Source: Neodontobutis hainanensis (lineage: Eukaryota > Chordata > Actinopteri > Gobiiformes > Odontobutidae). From it: a DNA stretch of 64,000 bases. The notes beneath the pieces are model-generated. The model was not told the DNA's origin. It saw only the letters and a list, made by a program, of their open reading frames with translations, and did not search any database. The position numbers were made by a program, and so were the translations under genes. The stretch covers positions 203,501-267,500 of the forward strand of contig JALDNG010000092.1 in NCBI GenBank assembly GCA_024349245.1, written 5' to 3'. Below are positions 11,517-23,800 of the stretch, one piece after another (positions within the stretch are counted from its first letter, which is position 1; the number at the start of each line of letters is the position of its first letter).

Positions 11517-12957
11517 TGTGATCCAGGTGGTCATATGATTTTTGAGGTTGTACTATTTTTTTCCTACACAGTAGCCAGTAGACATTAGTGAGTTCATAAA
11601 ATCCACAGAAACCAATCTTGTTTCTCTCAAAGCTGTGTGACCTTTTAGCGACTAGTTTAGACAAATTAAGTTAAAGGTTTGAAGACATAGGAACCATTTT
11701 TCTGTTACTAATGTTAACAACTTAGTTTTGCTCTGTATAAAATGACCTAATGACAGGTGGTCACTGACGACAGGTGATGCAAACTTTAACACTTTCTGTG
11801 GAAGCCCCCAGATAGTACTTTGTAAGGGATTATCACTTTACAGCCATTTAAATAAATATAACTTTTGTCTCCTGAACAATAATGGGTCTATTCACCAGAA
11901 AGTCACTCGTTAACAACTTAGTCTTAAAATGTTGTGAAAAAAGGAAAAAAATATTTTGCTGTTGTTTTAAACTTCCAATGTGTTTTGAGCGAGCCCTAAA
12001 TATTTAACCAAATAAATGTAGAAGTTTGAATCTAATATTTATGTAGTGAGGATGAGGCAGTCATCCAAAAGGAGGAGACTTTAATGCATTGACAGTGCAC
12101 AGAGCCACTGTTTCCGAGACAGATGAATTCTTTGAGGCCAGTTCAAACAAAACACTTTAACGGGAAGAACCCTTTGAATCTAGTCCAACTTCTGCAGAGA
12201 ACACCAGGAGTCACCAACGAGACAAAATGAGTAATGAAGAAGAAAACTGAACCACTTAACCTGACACAATCCACAGAGGCACAGATGGAACACTCAAGAT
12301 TTTTTTTCAATACATTACTGGTCACATTAAAAATTGATGATTATTAGAAAAAAAAAAAAGATTTATAATTATTATTATTTTTAATGTTAGTTCAGTTTAG
12401 GGCTGGGGAAAATAAATTAAATTTAATAAATCTATATTTTAGTTTTTTTAAAATTCTGGACGATGTGTTTTTTATTTATTTTTTAAAAATCTTTTATTTT
12501 ATTATTTTTTATAATGTTTTCTACCACATACGTTTTCCTTTGGGCCCCCATAGTTCAATGTAAGCTCAGCCCTCCCCAACATAACAACATGGCAGCGTCT
12601 ACAAGCAGGGAAGAACCACTCACTCCCAAGAAAAGAATTAAGTCTTCCTGAAGCCTATGCAGCACAAACGACGCATCGCTGAAAAGTGTGCCTTGATAGT
12701 GGACTTAAGTTACCAAAACTCTGTCATAGTTTTTCCAATCAGAAAATTTGGACTTGAAACTGCATTAAGAACCTGAGAATTTCCACTGATCTATGGCTTA
12801 TTATGGTAGTTACAACCATATGGCGTAGCCCAGAATGGAAGGAAACAAAACAAAAGAAGCGCTACACGGCTTCTCAATACCGTGACTTCTTGACAATCTG
12901 TCACTTTCAAAAGAGGGAAAAAGGACAGAGCGAGAGCAGGAACATAATCTGTGTCAT
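11517..12957. other. Non-coding stretch
   Basis: No gene recognised. The region 12390-12680 begins agggctggggaaaataaatt and resembles another decayed DNA-transposon end, without a detectable partner. Confidence 0.35.
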
Positions 12958-13120
12958 CAGGGCGGCAGTAGCTCAGTGGGTAGAGCGGCTGTCCTTCGAC
13001 CGGTGAGCGGGGCGGTTCGATCCACGCTCGAAACATCCCAAAACATCATAACATCCCGCTCTCCCCCACATACTGTCGTGTCTTTAGGCAATTTACCCAC
13101 CTCGCCCTCAGTGGCCTGCT
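12958..13120 (+). mobile_element. SINE 5' half, plus strand
   Basis: It begins ggcggcagtagctcagtggg, then tagagcggctgtccttcgac and the box B phrase ggttcgatcc. The body is decayed (gtcgtgtctttaggcaat) and the 3' tail is missing. Confidence 0.75.
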
Positions 13121-13245
13121 CTTTTTCAATATATCTGTACCAGTTTGCACTCCCCACCCTTCTGTCACTTTCATTTGTGATTGAACATGAAGCTTGGGAA
13201 ATGTTGCGTGTCATGCGCAAGTGTAAAAAAGATGCCTGTACTTAC

Positions 13246-13309
13246 CAAACCCAGGTCCCATTGTGGAGCTGAAGTGAGGAAGGTGAAGGAGCTCCCTCTT
13301 CGCAGTGAC
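13246..13309 (-). CDS. Possible host-gene exon with a start codon (unidentified)
   Basis: On the minus strand a 64-bp segment is bounded by a good acceptor (tgtcttgtgtgttacag) and a near-consensus donor (gtaagtac). It contains ATG in a strong context (acaatggg), giving MGPGF before the splice, and the frame is also open upstream. I do not recognise the product. It could be a first coding exon, an internal exon, or a chance pairing. A possible upstream partner is the donor at 25860 on the same strand. No downstream exon was identified in 1-13 kb. Confidence 0.3.
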
Positions 13310-15686
13310 CTGTAACACACAAGACACTTTCAAACTCAGATGAAACGAACAAACCTATAAAGAATGGCAAACAATTATTCCCATTTTCAACATTGTGCCT
13401 TTAATCTCTGACACTTTTAAGACATGTGCTAACTCCTGTTAAAACATGTTCCTCTGTCTGTGTCCTGTTACCTACCACAGCCTCAGCATGGTGTCGCCTC
13501 AGACCAACCCCAGTCAGGACTGAGTGACAGAAGGACCTCAGCTGTGACAGAACCCCTTTCCCCTGCCACAGCGGGAGGGAGGAGTATAAACCTGGCTCTT
13601 GTTCTTTAGAGATTCACAATTTGATTAGACTGACCAAAAAAAAAAAAAGGAGCCGCTTGTCATTTTTGAGGCATCATAAATGGTGTCACAAGCCAACTAT
13701 TGCTCATGACAAATAAAACACTTACAAGTCTTAAAAGTGTGGATTATGTGGTGGATATAGTGTATGAGCAACCAAAAGGGCTGACTTTTATCATGAGCAA
13801 ATATGAGTAGGAATAACATTTGACAATGTCACAATAACCAATTAATATACAAATTATGTCAAATACACTTGTGCACTGCAGTGTTGTTAGTTTAAATTGA
13901 TTTTGTACTTGTGGTGTGTACTTATTGTAGCAGATTCTCTTGTGTGTCCAGGCTCAGAGAAGTAGAGTAAAACGTTCAGAGATGTCAAAAGTGTCAAGGG
14001 AAACAAGTATTTAGGAACAGACCACAAATCTATTTCTAAACAAATTACAGTATTTTAAATGTCAAGATTCTCACAGAGGATGTCAGCACTAAGACAAAGA
14101 ACACTTTATTCCATTTGTTGTTTTGATTAACTGTACAAATATTTGTGTAAATTCTAATCTAATTTGATTTATGTGTTTCTCTGGCAGTCCTCTCTCTGTT
14201 GTCTGTTGGCAGTGTCATGTGTCTGTACAGCTGAGCTCAATGGTTCATAACACTTTAATACTTGTATATTTACGTATGCAAATGTTTAAGGCAGGTAATA
14301 GGCACGGGACAATAATAAAGTAAGACTATTACAAAATTAAAAGTGAGTGAGCAGACGTACAACTTCAATAATGGTCTGGTTTAGTCCAAATGTTTAAACA
14401 GAACCAGCCCAGATCCAGTGGAACAAAAACGGTTGCAGTTTTGAGGCAAAGTCACACCAAATATTGATTTAGAGTTGTCTTTTGTTCATTTTATATCAAC
14501 ATATAAAAATAAGCAGACTTTATGGTTTACTTTTCATATCCACACCTGCTTTTTGCACAGGTCATTCTTATAGCTCTCTTGTAAGAAAAAAAAAAAAGAT
14601 TCAGCTTTATGTAAGCTAACCACTTTCAGGTGCCATTACGTTCTAGCTGCCTGTAATTGTTAAGTCTTTTATCTGTGAGAAAAACAATTATCTCATTCCA
14701 CAAACGTCGCACAAAACTCATCATAGCAGCACTACAGTAATGACTAATGCTGAGCTGAATAATACAAAACAGTCTGAAGTGTTACACAGGCCCAGGCCAC
14801 AGAGAGGACACTTACACAAGCCGTCGAGCTGTGAATGAATGACCACGGCGAGCAGACCTCATCAAAGCAGCTGCGCGTTCAGTGAATTGGATTTTATTAC
14901 AGCACTATTTCACACTGACACGGGCTGCATGAGAAGATGTGTGGACGACTGACGTACAAGGCCAAGGAAGTGTTAGTCAGTGGGAAACATATTATAAAAG
15001 CACTGGAGAGACTATACTGTGGTCATGTTCTATTGGTGCAAGCACTATTGGTTTATAAGATTAGATAGTTATCCCTTTAAGGACAAGCAATGCTCTTTAT
15101 TAATAACGCAGTACTTGAGACCACTCTAAAGACCACGTTTAAAGGTCTTGCACTCAAATGCATTTTTACTTGGTCTTGTCTTGGTCTCAATCCACTCAGG
15201 TCTTCGTCTCAGTCAATAAGTTTCTGACTACAACACTTTATACAAAAGGGCTGCACAATGTATTACAGCAATATTGCAAAATAATTTAAAGAGTTCAAGA
15301 CTGTCCCAAAAAAATTTAAATACATGTGAAAGAACGAAAAAAAAATCATAAACTGTCTGAAAAAACCTTTTAGCCATACCACCTAGCCCTTTTGCAAGGT
15401 CATTTAATGACTTGATTAATAATTACATTAAACAAAGAATAAGTTGGCTATTGGTTAATGCATATCTCATGCTTTCCTCATATTTTACGACTCTAATATG
15501 TATCATGAGCAATTGCTAAGGGTCAACAGATTGCAGACAATGGGCCACTTCAAATAAATCTGGTTTAAAAACATTTCTTTTCAATATTGATAAAAGCTTA
15601 CTAAGCTAATAACATGCTAGCTTTATACAAGGTTGCTGCTGCACATGAGCATCTACGAGCTAGCAATGAGAGCAAGCCCTTATAAT
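13310..15686. other. Non-coding stretch
   Basis: No gene recognised. The part at about 15110-15240 contains repeated ggtcttg/gtctc phrases like those at 23480-23640 and 26310-26400. These look like decayed copies of one dispersed repeat, but are too diverged to delimit. Confidence 0.4.
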
Positions 15687-15689
15687 GCG

Positions 15690-15704
15690 AAAAATAAATA
15701 AATA

Positions 15705-15751
<47 letters not shown>
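15690..15751. repeat. Compound microsatellite (aaat)n(aat)n
   Basis: About four aaat units run into about fifteen aat/ata units without interruption. Confidence 0.95.
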
Positions 15752-15752
<1 letters not shown>

Positions 15753-16989
15753 CACACTGCCGTGGATTTCAAAGTATTTTTTCTGAATATTTCTGAACTC
15801 TAATCTGTACTTCTCCGCAGTCTGATCCATGTACTAGATATGTAAACAGAAAACTCTTCTTTTAGCACACATTTGTCAGATAATAAATAAACTCGCCACA
15901 AACAATTCAATGAAGAATGAGCAAATAAAAGAAAACCATTTGAAGCTCATGTTAAGTTTGTTTAAAAGGTCATGTCACAGTGCAGTGGTTAATGCTCAAC
16001 ACAAAGACAGTGAGTAAAAATCTCTTGCTGCTAAAATAAATGGAGTTTCATGTCATCATAAATATTGACCCATTACAAAACAGAGTTGTGAGGCCTTAGA
16101 TGGAGGCTCCAGAGTCAGGAGCATGTCGGGAATGCAGGGCTGCTCGAGAACATTGTTCCCTTGTGTTCGACAAGTGCCACTGCCTCATTCCAGTCATTTC
16201 TGCTGCGGACTCCTGCTACAGCAGGTGTCACACTTACAGAACCAAAATAAGTATGCTTTATTTTAACTGACTGTAAAGAGGAGTGGGCTGGAAAAGAGTG
16301 ATGTAACAATTGTGGTAAGTAAAGACATGAGGCCTTTTCACACATCCTTTGGACTTTAATCCTGACGGCTGCATATACAGCATGAACTCATTACATACAA
16401 TTTTTCATCAAATGGACCTCCTTCTGGTTTTAGATAGGCATGGGATTATTGAACTATTATAACAACCCAAAGATTTGACTAAGTCCATTCACAAAGAAAT
16501 TAAAACCATTTTAAGTTGTATCCATATTATACAAAGATAATATTTTTTCACACGGTTATATTGTCTGAATCTCTTATTGTCCCGTGCCAATTATCAGACC
16601 AGAATCAGACTTTAAAGCGTAAACTTCACGGTAATGTCAAATAACCGGACCTGTGCTACTGCTGGGGCCTGCTACACCACCTTGTATTTAGAGTTAAAGG
16701 TCTCCACATTCCCTGGTTTTCCTGTGATCTGTCTGAACTTTTGAAAAGAAGAGTTTATGCTTGGGCTAAGGCGAGAAAAACAAAGTACTGGCTGGAGATT
16801 TGCAATGACTCAGAAAGCGCTGCACCCCCCTGTTAAAAAGTAAAAATGTAAATATTATTTGTCTAAAATAACAAGTTTACAAGTTCCAAAAGATTCTGAG
16901 GAGTTTTCCAAAACTCTAGTCTTGGTTCTGGAGGAGCGTCCTCCAAAGGAAGCATTCTGGCAATTGGGAAATGGCATTTATTTCCCAAA

Positions 16990-17985
16990 GAAATGGCTGC
17001 CTCTTTCCAGGCTCATTACAACCACAGCCACAAATGTATCAAAAAACAAACTGATGACTTTTATTGGCACTCGTGTCTAGATAATACTCACCAAATTTGG
17101 GGCCTTTTAGAAGAAAACACATTGGGTTTAATCTTTTGACGCGAGGGGTGTGATTTAGGTGGCCACGGCTTTCACCCCACATGGCGGACTTCCTGTTGAG
17201 TTTAGGGTGTGACTGTCATACACTTTTCTGTTTGCCCTGAGGTGTCCTATGGATGTACCAAGTTAAATTCTTCTACTTTGGAAAAAATTACTTTCACTTT
17301 CCATAGGCCGAATGTATTTTCATTTTCCAGGGGTCGCCACTGAGTCATTTCTTTTCATTATTTTTTCAAATAGGGGGGGTTGTCATTGGCTTTTATGTTC
17401 GTCATGACATAAGAGATGTACCAAATTCCATGTCTCTATGACAAACTAAATTCTTGGGTCCCATTATAAGTTTGTAGGTGGCGCAAGAGGGCCATTTCTA
17501 AAGCTAACCCTTTTATTTACATATCTTTGTGTTCAGGTCATGAATGTGCACAAACGCCTTTTTGCGTCCAACTTGATCCGAGAAGGCGTTTGAGAGTTAA
17601 CGGATATTTTATTTTCACAAAAATGGCCGCCTCGTTACAGGCTTGCCACACCCACACCTAATAAGATATTAAAAACAAAATGACAAACTTTTGTTGGCAC
17701 TAGTGTCTAGATGATACTCACCAAATTTGGGGTCATTTAGATTTAAACACAATGAGTTAAATCTTTTGGCGTAAGGGGTGCGATTTAGGTGGTCGCGCCT
17801 TTCACCCCACATGGCAGACTTCCTGTTGAGTTTAGGCTGTGGCTGTCATAGACTTTTCTGTTTGCCCTGAGGTGTCCTATGGATGTACCAAGTTTTGTAT
17901 TTCTACATTGGAAAAAATGTACTTTCACTTTCCATAGGCCCAATGTATTTTGACTTTTCTAGGGGTCGCCACTGAGTCATTTTTC
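16990..17985. repeat. Tandem duplication with a 630-bp period (about 1.6 copies)
   Basis: The phrase actcaccaaatttgg occurs at 17086 and 17716, and matching sequence runs from about 16990-17353 and 17623-17985, including tttcaccccacatggc, gacttcctgttgagttt, ctatggatgtaccaag and gggtcgccactgagtcatt in the same order. The second half of the first unit (about 17354-17622) is single copy. Divergence is roughly one base in eight by eye, so the duplication is old. The motif set resembles an unclassified dispersed fish repeat. Confidence 0.8.
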
Positions 17986-18930
17986 ATATTTTTTTTTCGG
18001 GGACTTCAAATACATACATTTTTCGCCGACCTTGAATTTTGGCCCCAATAAAAATTACTTTTCTGCGCATGTTTACAGGGTCAAACTTAGGATCATTTTG
18101 CAGAAAAAATAAAAAATAAAAATAACTCGAGCAAAAACAATAAGCCCTCTCGGTTATCACCGGCTTGGGCCTAATTAGGAGACACATACCTCCCGCTGCA
18201 TTAAGCCAAGTGTGTTTTTATTGTTACAAACTGCCAAGAGGTGCATCAAAGACCCCTAATACAAACATATTTAAATATACTGACAATGGGCCATTTTTAA
18301 TGAAGAGATGCTCAGAGAGCATCTTGTTACATTTTGTTATTTTTTATTTAATATGTGATAAAATAAAAAATAAAATATTATTTGTGATACGTTGTAAAGA
18401 GTGCTCCTCATACTAAAATTTACATTTTTATTTTAATTTTTTTATTATTATTCCCGTGAGGAAATTTATTATTGGCTGCCACCACCAGAGGCCGCCCAGG
18501 TTATGTCACTAACCGGAGACTATAGCATGTTTTGATGTTGATGAGGTAAACTAGAGTATCCTGGGAAAAGCACAGGGAGAGCATTGATTGTTTATATAGT
18601 GGATATAATCCGTCCATTGGTCCCCTATTCACTGATATAGTCGTTACGATTCGGCAATAAAATAGCCATTACATCCGGGCTTTTCAGCTTTTACTTCATA
18701 GTGAAACAGTAGATTTTTGATAGCGTAAATAGAGTTCTAGCTCTAGAGACCAGAGCCATCTTTTGTACCAGGCTGTAAACATGTTTTTTACACCCGTAAA
18801 GTCGCCATTTGGTTTCTCCTTATATTTGTGCTTTTGGAGCCTGCCCTCTGGTGGACGGTGGTATATTGCTGTAGTTCGCTGTATGGAAGTGCCCTTACAC
18901 GACAACCATTTAGGAGGTTCAATGAGAGAC

Positions 18931-19012
18931 GCTTGGGGAGAACATACAAACTTCACACAGAAAAGTGGGAGTTGAACCTTTTGGTGTGAGGAGAGAGTGC
19001 TAAACACTTTCA
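18931..19012 (-). mobile_element. Remnant of a second tRNA-headed SINE family
   Basis: Minus-strand reading shows agtgtttagcactctc, then cacaccaaaaggttcaactcc (box B-like), then gaagtttgtatgttctcccc. The same order is seen better preserved at 49605-49722 (gccgccacggtggcagagtgg). Confidence 0.5.
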
Positions 19013-19067
19013 CTATGATATGCTGTACATACTTTCCAATACAGATAATTTTGATGTTAGTGGGTGG

Positions 19068-19335
19068 GTTTGTAGGGTTACGAAATATTATCTGTAAGAG
19101 TGACTCAAAAGAATCTTAGCAGGAAATGGCATGAAGTGTGTGAAGTATGAGAGCTGTTGTACTGTTTAATTAGGACATCAGGCTGTAAACACATCTGAGA
19201 GTAAGCCAGAGACTTTAGGAGGTTTACTGTACAGCCTTCCTTGGTGAATCAGAGAAGCTATTTATGACTTAGTGTACACTCCCGGATTAAGTTTACTTAA
19301 GAAGGCCACGCACTAAACGATAATTGGCAAGATGT
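19068..19335 (+). repeat. Diverged direct duplicate, copy 1 of 2
   Basis: About 265 bp collinear with 20588-20852. Shared phrases in order include agcaggaaat/aacaggaaat, gagagctgttgtactgttta, ggaggtttactgtaca, gctatttatgactt and agtttacttaagaa. No coding capacity is evident. The spacing between the copies is about 1.52 kb. Confidence 0.75.
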
Positions 19336-20587
19336 CAGCTGTGATTCTTCTCTTCTGAGCTTCACTGATGCTTGTGTGGTGTGTTAGGACCACAGATGGA
19401 AATCCTTTAGAGGATTATATTTCTTACTTATTAAAAATGTGATTTACTTTAATTTAATATCCAGCCGACTAGGGATTCCCCAAGGAGATAACAATGGGAT
19501 AATAAAATTTGAAATATTGATTTTCCAGCTATATTGAAGTTTCAGATGTATTACCAGTGACTTGTTTTGTGCTTCTTGACTTTAAAGCTCCCATCCCTGA
19601 TTTTTTGTTGTCATCCCTGTCTCAGACTCCACTTTCCCCAAAAGCAGCCTATGGACTTCTCCTGCTTCTCTTTTATAAAAAATTAAATAAAATCATAAAC
19701 TGCAAAGATTTGTCTTCCAAAAAAAATGTTAATACATTACACCAAACTAAAATTTAGCACTTTATTTATTTATTTGCTTAGCTGCAATTTTAGCGTCAGA
19801 ACGCAAATATCTCCTCCTCGTTAAACATTCCGTGATTGAATTAACAGTAACAGTAGATGTTCTCCTTTTTTGAGCCGTTTCTGTGTTAAAAGACATTCTC
19901 AGTGCTAAAAATACACTTTATCTGAAGCTTTTACACTTTCTGGAACCTTACATCACAAGCCAATGGGAGCGCTTTTACGACTAACATTTTGGGGTTTAAA
20001 CCATTTTTCCCAACGAGAAAAAAAACGTTTCATCTATAAAATATAACTCGGCATCATTTACAATTTGCAGTGGAAAGAAAAGGAGAAAACACACTGCAGT
20101 GAATAAAATACTTGTTTGACAACATCAGAAAAGGTCAAACAAGTGAAAGAGGCTCTAATATCCACAGTCAACTACTGGTATTGACTACCAGACAATCCAT
20201 TTTTATTTCTTGGAAAAATAAACTTACGCTAAGGTTTTCTTGTGCATATGGAGGTCTTTAGTTCCAGCAAAAAGTATAGCATTTGAAACAGCTCTGATTT
20301 CCCTGAACTAAACTCCAGTCCTGAAGCAGCAGCAGACTTCCTGTAGCAGGGACCACCCATGCTGCTCACGTGGACACATTACTGTAAGGTGTCTTGGACA
20401 AAAACAGAGTGAAGGCCGAATGTGTCGAGGTTAACGACAGTAGCTGAAGGGAGAAAACTCTGTGGGTGTTCAGGGTCACAGGTCAATGGGCCATAAGGGC
20501 TCAGACAGGTCTAAATTAACTTGCCTTTTGTTCAGAAGGCTTTTCTCCGAGAGGATTCAAATTTTTTGCAAGATAAAACAATGGGTC

Positions 20588-20852
20588 ACACAGAGTTAAG
20601 AAATGTAATCCGCAAAAGTGAGACTTGAGAAGCTTAACAGGAAATCCAAACGTACGTGAAGTGCGAGAGCTGCTGTATTGTTTAATTATGACCTCATGCT
20701 GTAAACAGATCTGAATGAGAGACTTAAGGGAGGTTTACTGTACAGGCCTCCTCAGTGAATGAGTGCAGCTATTTATGACTTTTGTCTATGCTCAAGTTTA
20801 CTTAAGTTTACTTAAGAAAACCACACGCCAAGCATATATTAGCAAAACTTTG
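20588..20852 (+). repeat. Diverged direct duplicate, copy 2 of 2
   Basis: The counterpart of 19068-19335. It carries an extra tandem copy of agtttactta near 20794-20813. Retention of several blocks of 15 bp or more in otherwise diverged sequence could mean constraint or simply a middle-aged repeat. Confidence 0.75.
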
Positions 20853-23800
20853 TCCACCATGCTCCTCCAATATGGCATCAACATTGGGTCAGCTTGAGCC
20901 TAAACTGTCCTAAACCGTCCTGACCCAGTTTTTGTTCATGTCTACAGCTCACCACGGAGCATACACTGAAAAATGTTCTCTCAATAGAGCACCCGGACTT
21001 ATAACTAAGGCTGGATTTCATTTCTCTAGATATGCCTCAACTTCTTGTTCATACCAGAATTGTATCTCCGTGTCGTGAGCCATCTTTGGTGCTGTCCCAA
21101 AGCTCTTAACACTGCTCAGAGGAGAGGATACACTGGAGCTTCCTACGCAAAAGTCAAACTCAGGGCGGAGATGAAAACCCCGTCTACTTCACACGCAATT
21201 GGACGAGACACTTAACAAACGTCTCTCATGTTTTGTTCATGAAGAACTTCAGCAGAGATGAACCATTCACAGATGCAATGGTTCATCTGTGAATGTTATA
21301 AATCCTGATGTTTGTGAACCTTATATTTGAATAACTAAAGTGAAAGAACCTCATCCTTCAATGTATGATTATTTATAATTTAACAGATTGCAGATGCAAA
21401 CATTTAGCTCACACTAAATTTAAATCATGACGTTCATTTGAGATCTTGCTGGAGATCCAGTTGTAAATGTCAAAAATGGACGTCGCTGCAGGCGACGCTC
21501 TTGAGGAGAGAGATGTCTCATTGTGCTAAACTCATCTCTCCTCTCCTCTCTGTGGGTCCTTCTGGGCAGGACTAAGACTCGAGGAGAGGAAGGGAGTGGA
21601 GGAGTTGAGGTGTGCACATTTAGAGAAATGAGATCCAGCCTAGGCCTTGAAGGACCAGCTCCAGGTGTGAAAATAGGAAGGATTTTATTCATGTTCAGGT
21701 CACGTGGATACAACTGGTGTATGGTGCAGATAATTTGAATGTGTGAAAAGGGCTTTTAATGGTTTAACGAGTGTAAATAAAACATTTAGGCCATAAATAA
21801 AATGTAGAAAATTGATTGAGGCAGTTTATTGAATCTAAAGTAACATGTTTTGATTAAAATTGGATTTTCTCACCTTTTAATTACAGTTAATGCCAATACA
21901 TTTTATAAGTTTGTGTCAAATATGAAAAATCTCTTACAGAGACACAATTTGTATGGGACCAAAATGTGCTGCATTGCTTGAAATAACTTCAAATCCCAAT
22001 TAACTTCCTTGTTTTGACAGAATTCATTATTCATTTCTTCAACTCTTTGTCATTTCACCATTTTAACTCTGTGTTCCCCATCCTAGTTCACTTCTTTATT
22101 AGACTCAAAACTCAAGTATGTGTTTACATCTCATGTTCACATCGTGATGCAGAGAAATACGATCAGTACAGGATGCTCTGATGACGGTGTGTTGTTGGGA
22201 ACGGGCTGACAGTAAACCAGACGTTTTCACCAGAAAGAGCACTGCCTGCAGGCATTCGGGGGAAAGGCATGTCTCTAAAAAAATGAAAAGCATTAGACCG
22301 GGAAACATCTGAGCCACCCACAGCCAGGAGTGAAGGAAATGAAGATGAGGATGGTGTTTAATGTCTTAGTCAGTTTCCCACAGACTGCCTGCTCTGGTCT
22401 GATGTAAGACAAAAGACTGAGGGTCAATGAAGAGACAGAAGTCGGTGACTGACTAAACATTAAACTGTGAACAACCTCTGAATCTAAACAAGTGTCTGGT
22501 GCAGAGAGGTCAAAGTGAGAATTTACAAAATCATTGTCTGGTTTAGTCCTGGTTTACCAGTTTACCAGTTTATAACTTCCCAACAATAACTAATTAATGA
22601 CTTACTTACAATGATTTATAAACCAAAAGCTCATCCTTTAAAAGCTCCCTGTGTGTGCAGCTGCAGTGTGATTGATACCAGTCCACATTTGTTACTGTCA
22701 CCTCTGAGGGACAAAAGGACTCGAGCGTGTTTAATGAGTCACAGCTTTAACATCTCACTGCGCCCTGCCTTTGTTTAATTAAACTGAAACTTCTGATGGA
22801 TCAGCCTGTTTAGTCATTTAGGTGCACAGCTAACACTTTTGAAAACCTATATTTTATGTTATGCACTGTTTGACAATTTTGTTCATGTATTCAAGTATAT
22901 TACAGTGTTCGAGTCTAATGTGATCCGTAACGAAGCATTTCAGGAAGAGCCAGAAAATAAAAACATCTGCGAAAGATTTCTGAGGTTAAAGAAGACAAGT
23001 CAAGTGCTTGCTTTGTTAATAGTATTCAGTATTCAGCAGCCAGAGTAGTTCTGATAAAGCAGATCTAACGTAAACTCAGTGAATACATTGCACTTTATAT
23101 AGCTCACTGTATATTAATTGTGTAAATTTATCTGTAAACTATGTCCATAGTACAAAAAATGTGTTGGGGGAGTGAGAAGAACATGTCCTGCCTAAATATC
23201 AATGTACATTTATGTATAGACGTCAAAAAACTCTTTACAGATTTATCTACTGTGAGCAGGTTTGGAAGTGTGTCTTTACCCAATCATCCTACAGTCAGGT
23301 TTTGTACAATCAGTCCAGACACAGTCACAAAGAAAACCGTCTGCTTTTATTAATGAATACAAGAAATAATACAGTCTGAGTCTCTGTGACCTCATGCTGA
23401 CCACTACTGTACATAATGTTACTGGTTATTCTAAAGGCACTTCTAGTTAATGCACTAAAAATACATCAGCCTCAGACCCTGCCTTTGTGACTTGGACTGG
23501 ATGTTCAGCTGAAGATGACTGGACTTTGGCTCGACTTGAAATTCTTTTGGGGAGTTGGACTTGTATTTCACATGATGATGACTCCACTCGGACTAATCTT
23601 AAGTGCCTTGGACTCGAACACTGAGGATACAACACTGTCTCACAACCAAAAACCTACCTGATAAATGTGTTGTTGTTGTTGTTAGGTCAGAGAGATAGAG
23701 GAGTAAACACTTTGGAACAGAGGAACATGTCTCTGAAGGTCTGTGTTCATCATTATATAAAAGAAATCGCCTTGGACATCAAAATCCATTGGGCATATAT

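Noticed and set aside
12960..13020. A tRNA gene (box A and box B present)
   Set aside because: It is the head of a SINE. The acceptor stem cannot be closed and the body continues into SINE sequence. The same applies at 11.25, 26.64, 28.15, 43.1 and 52.5 kb.
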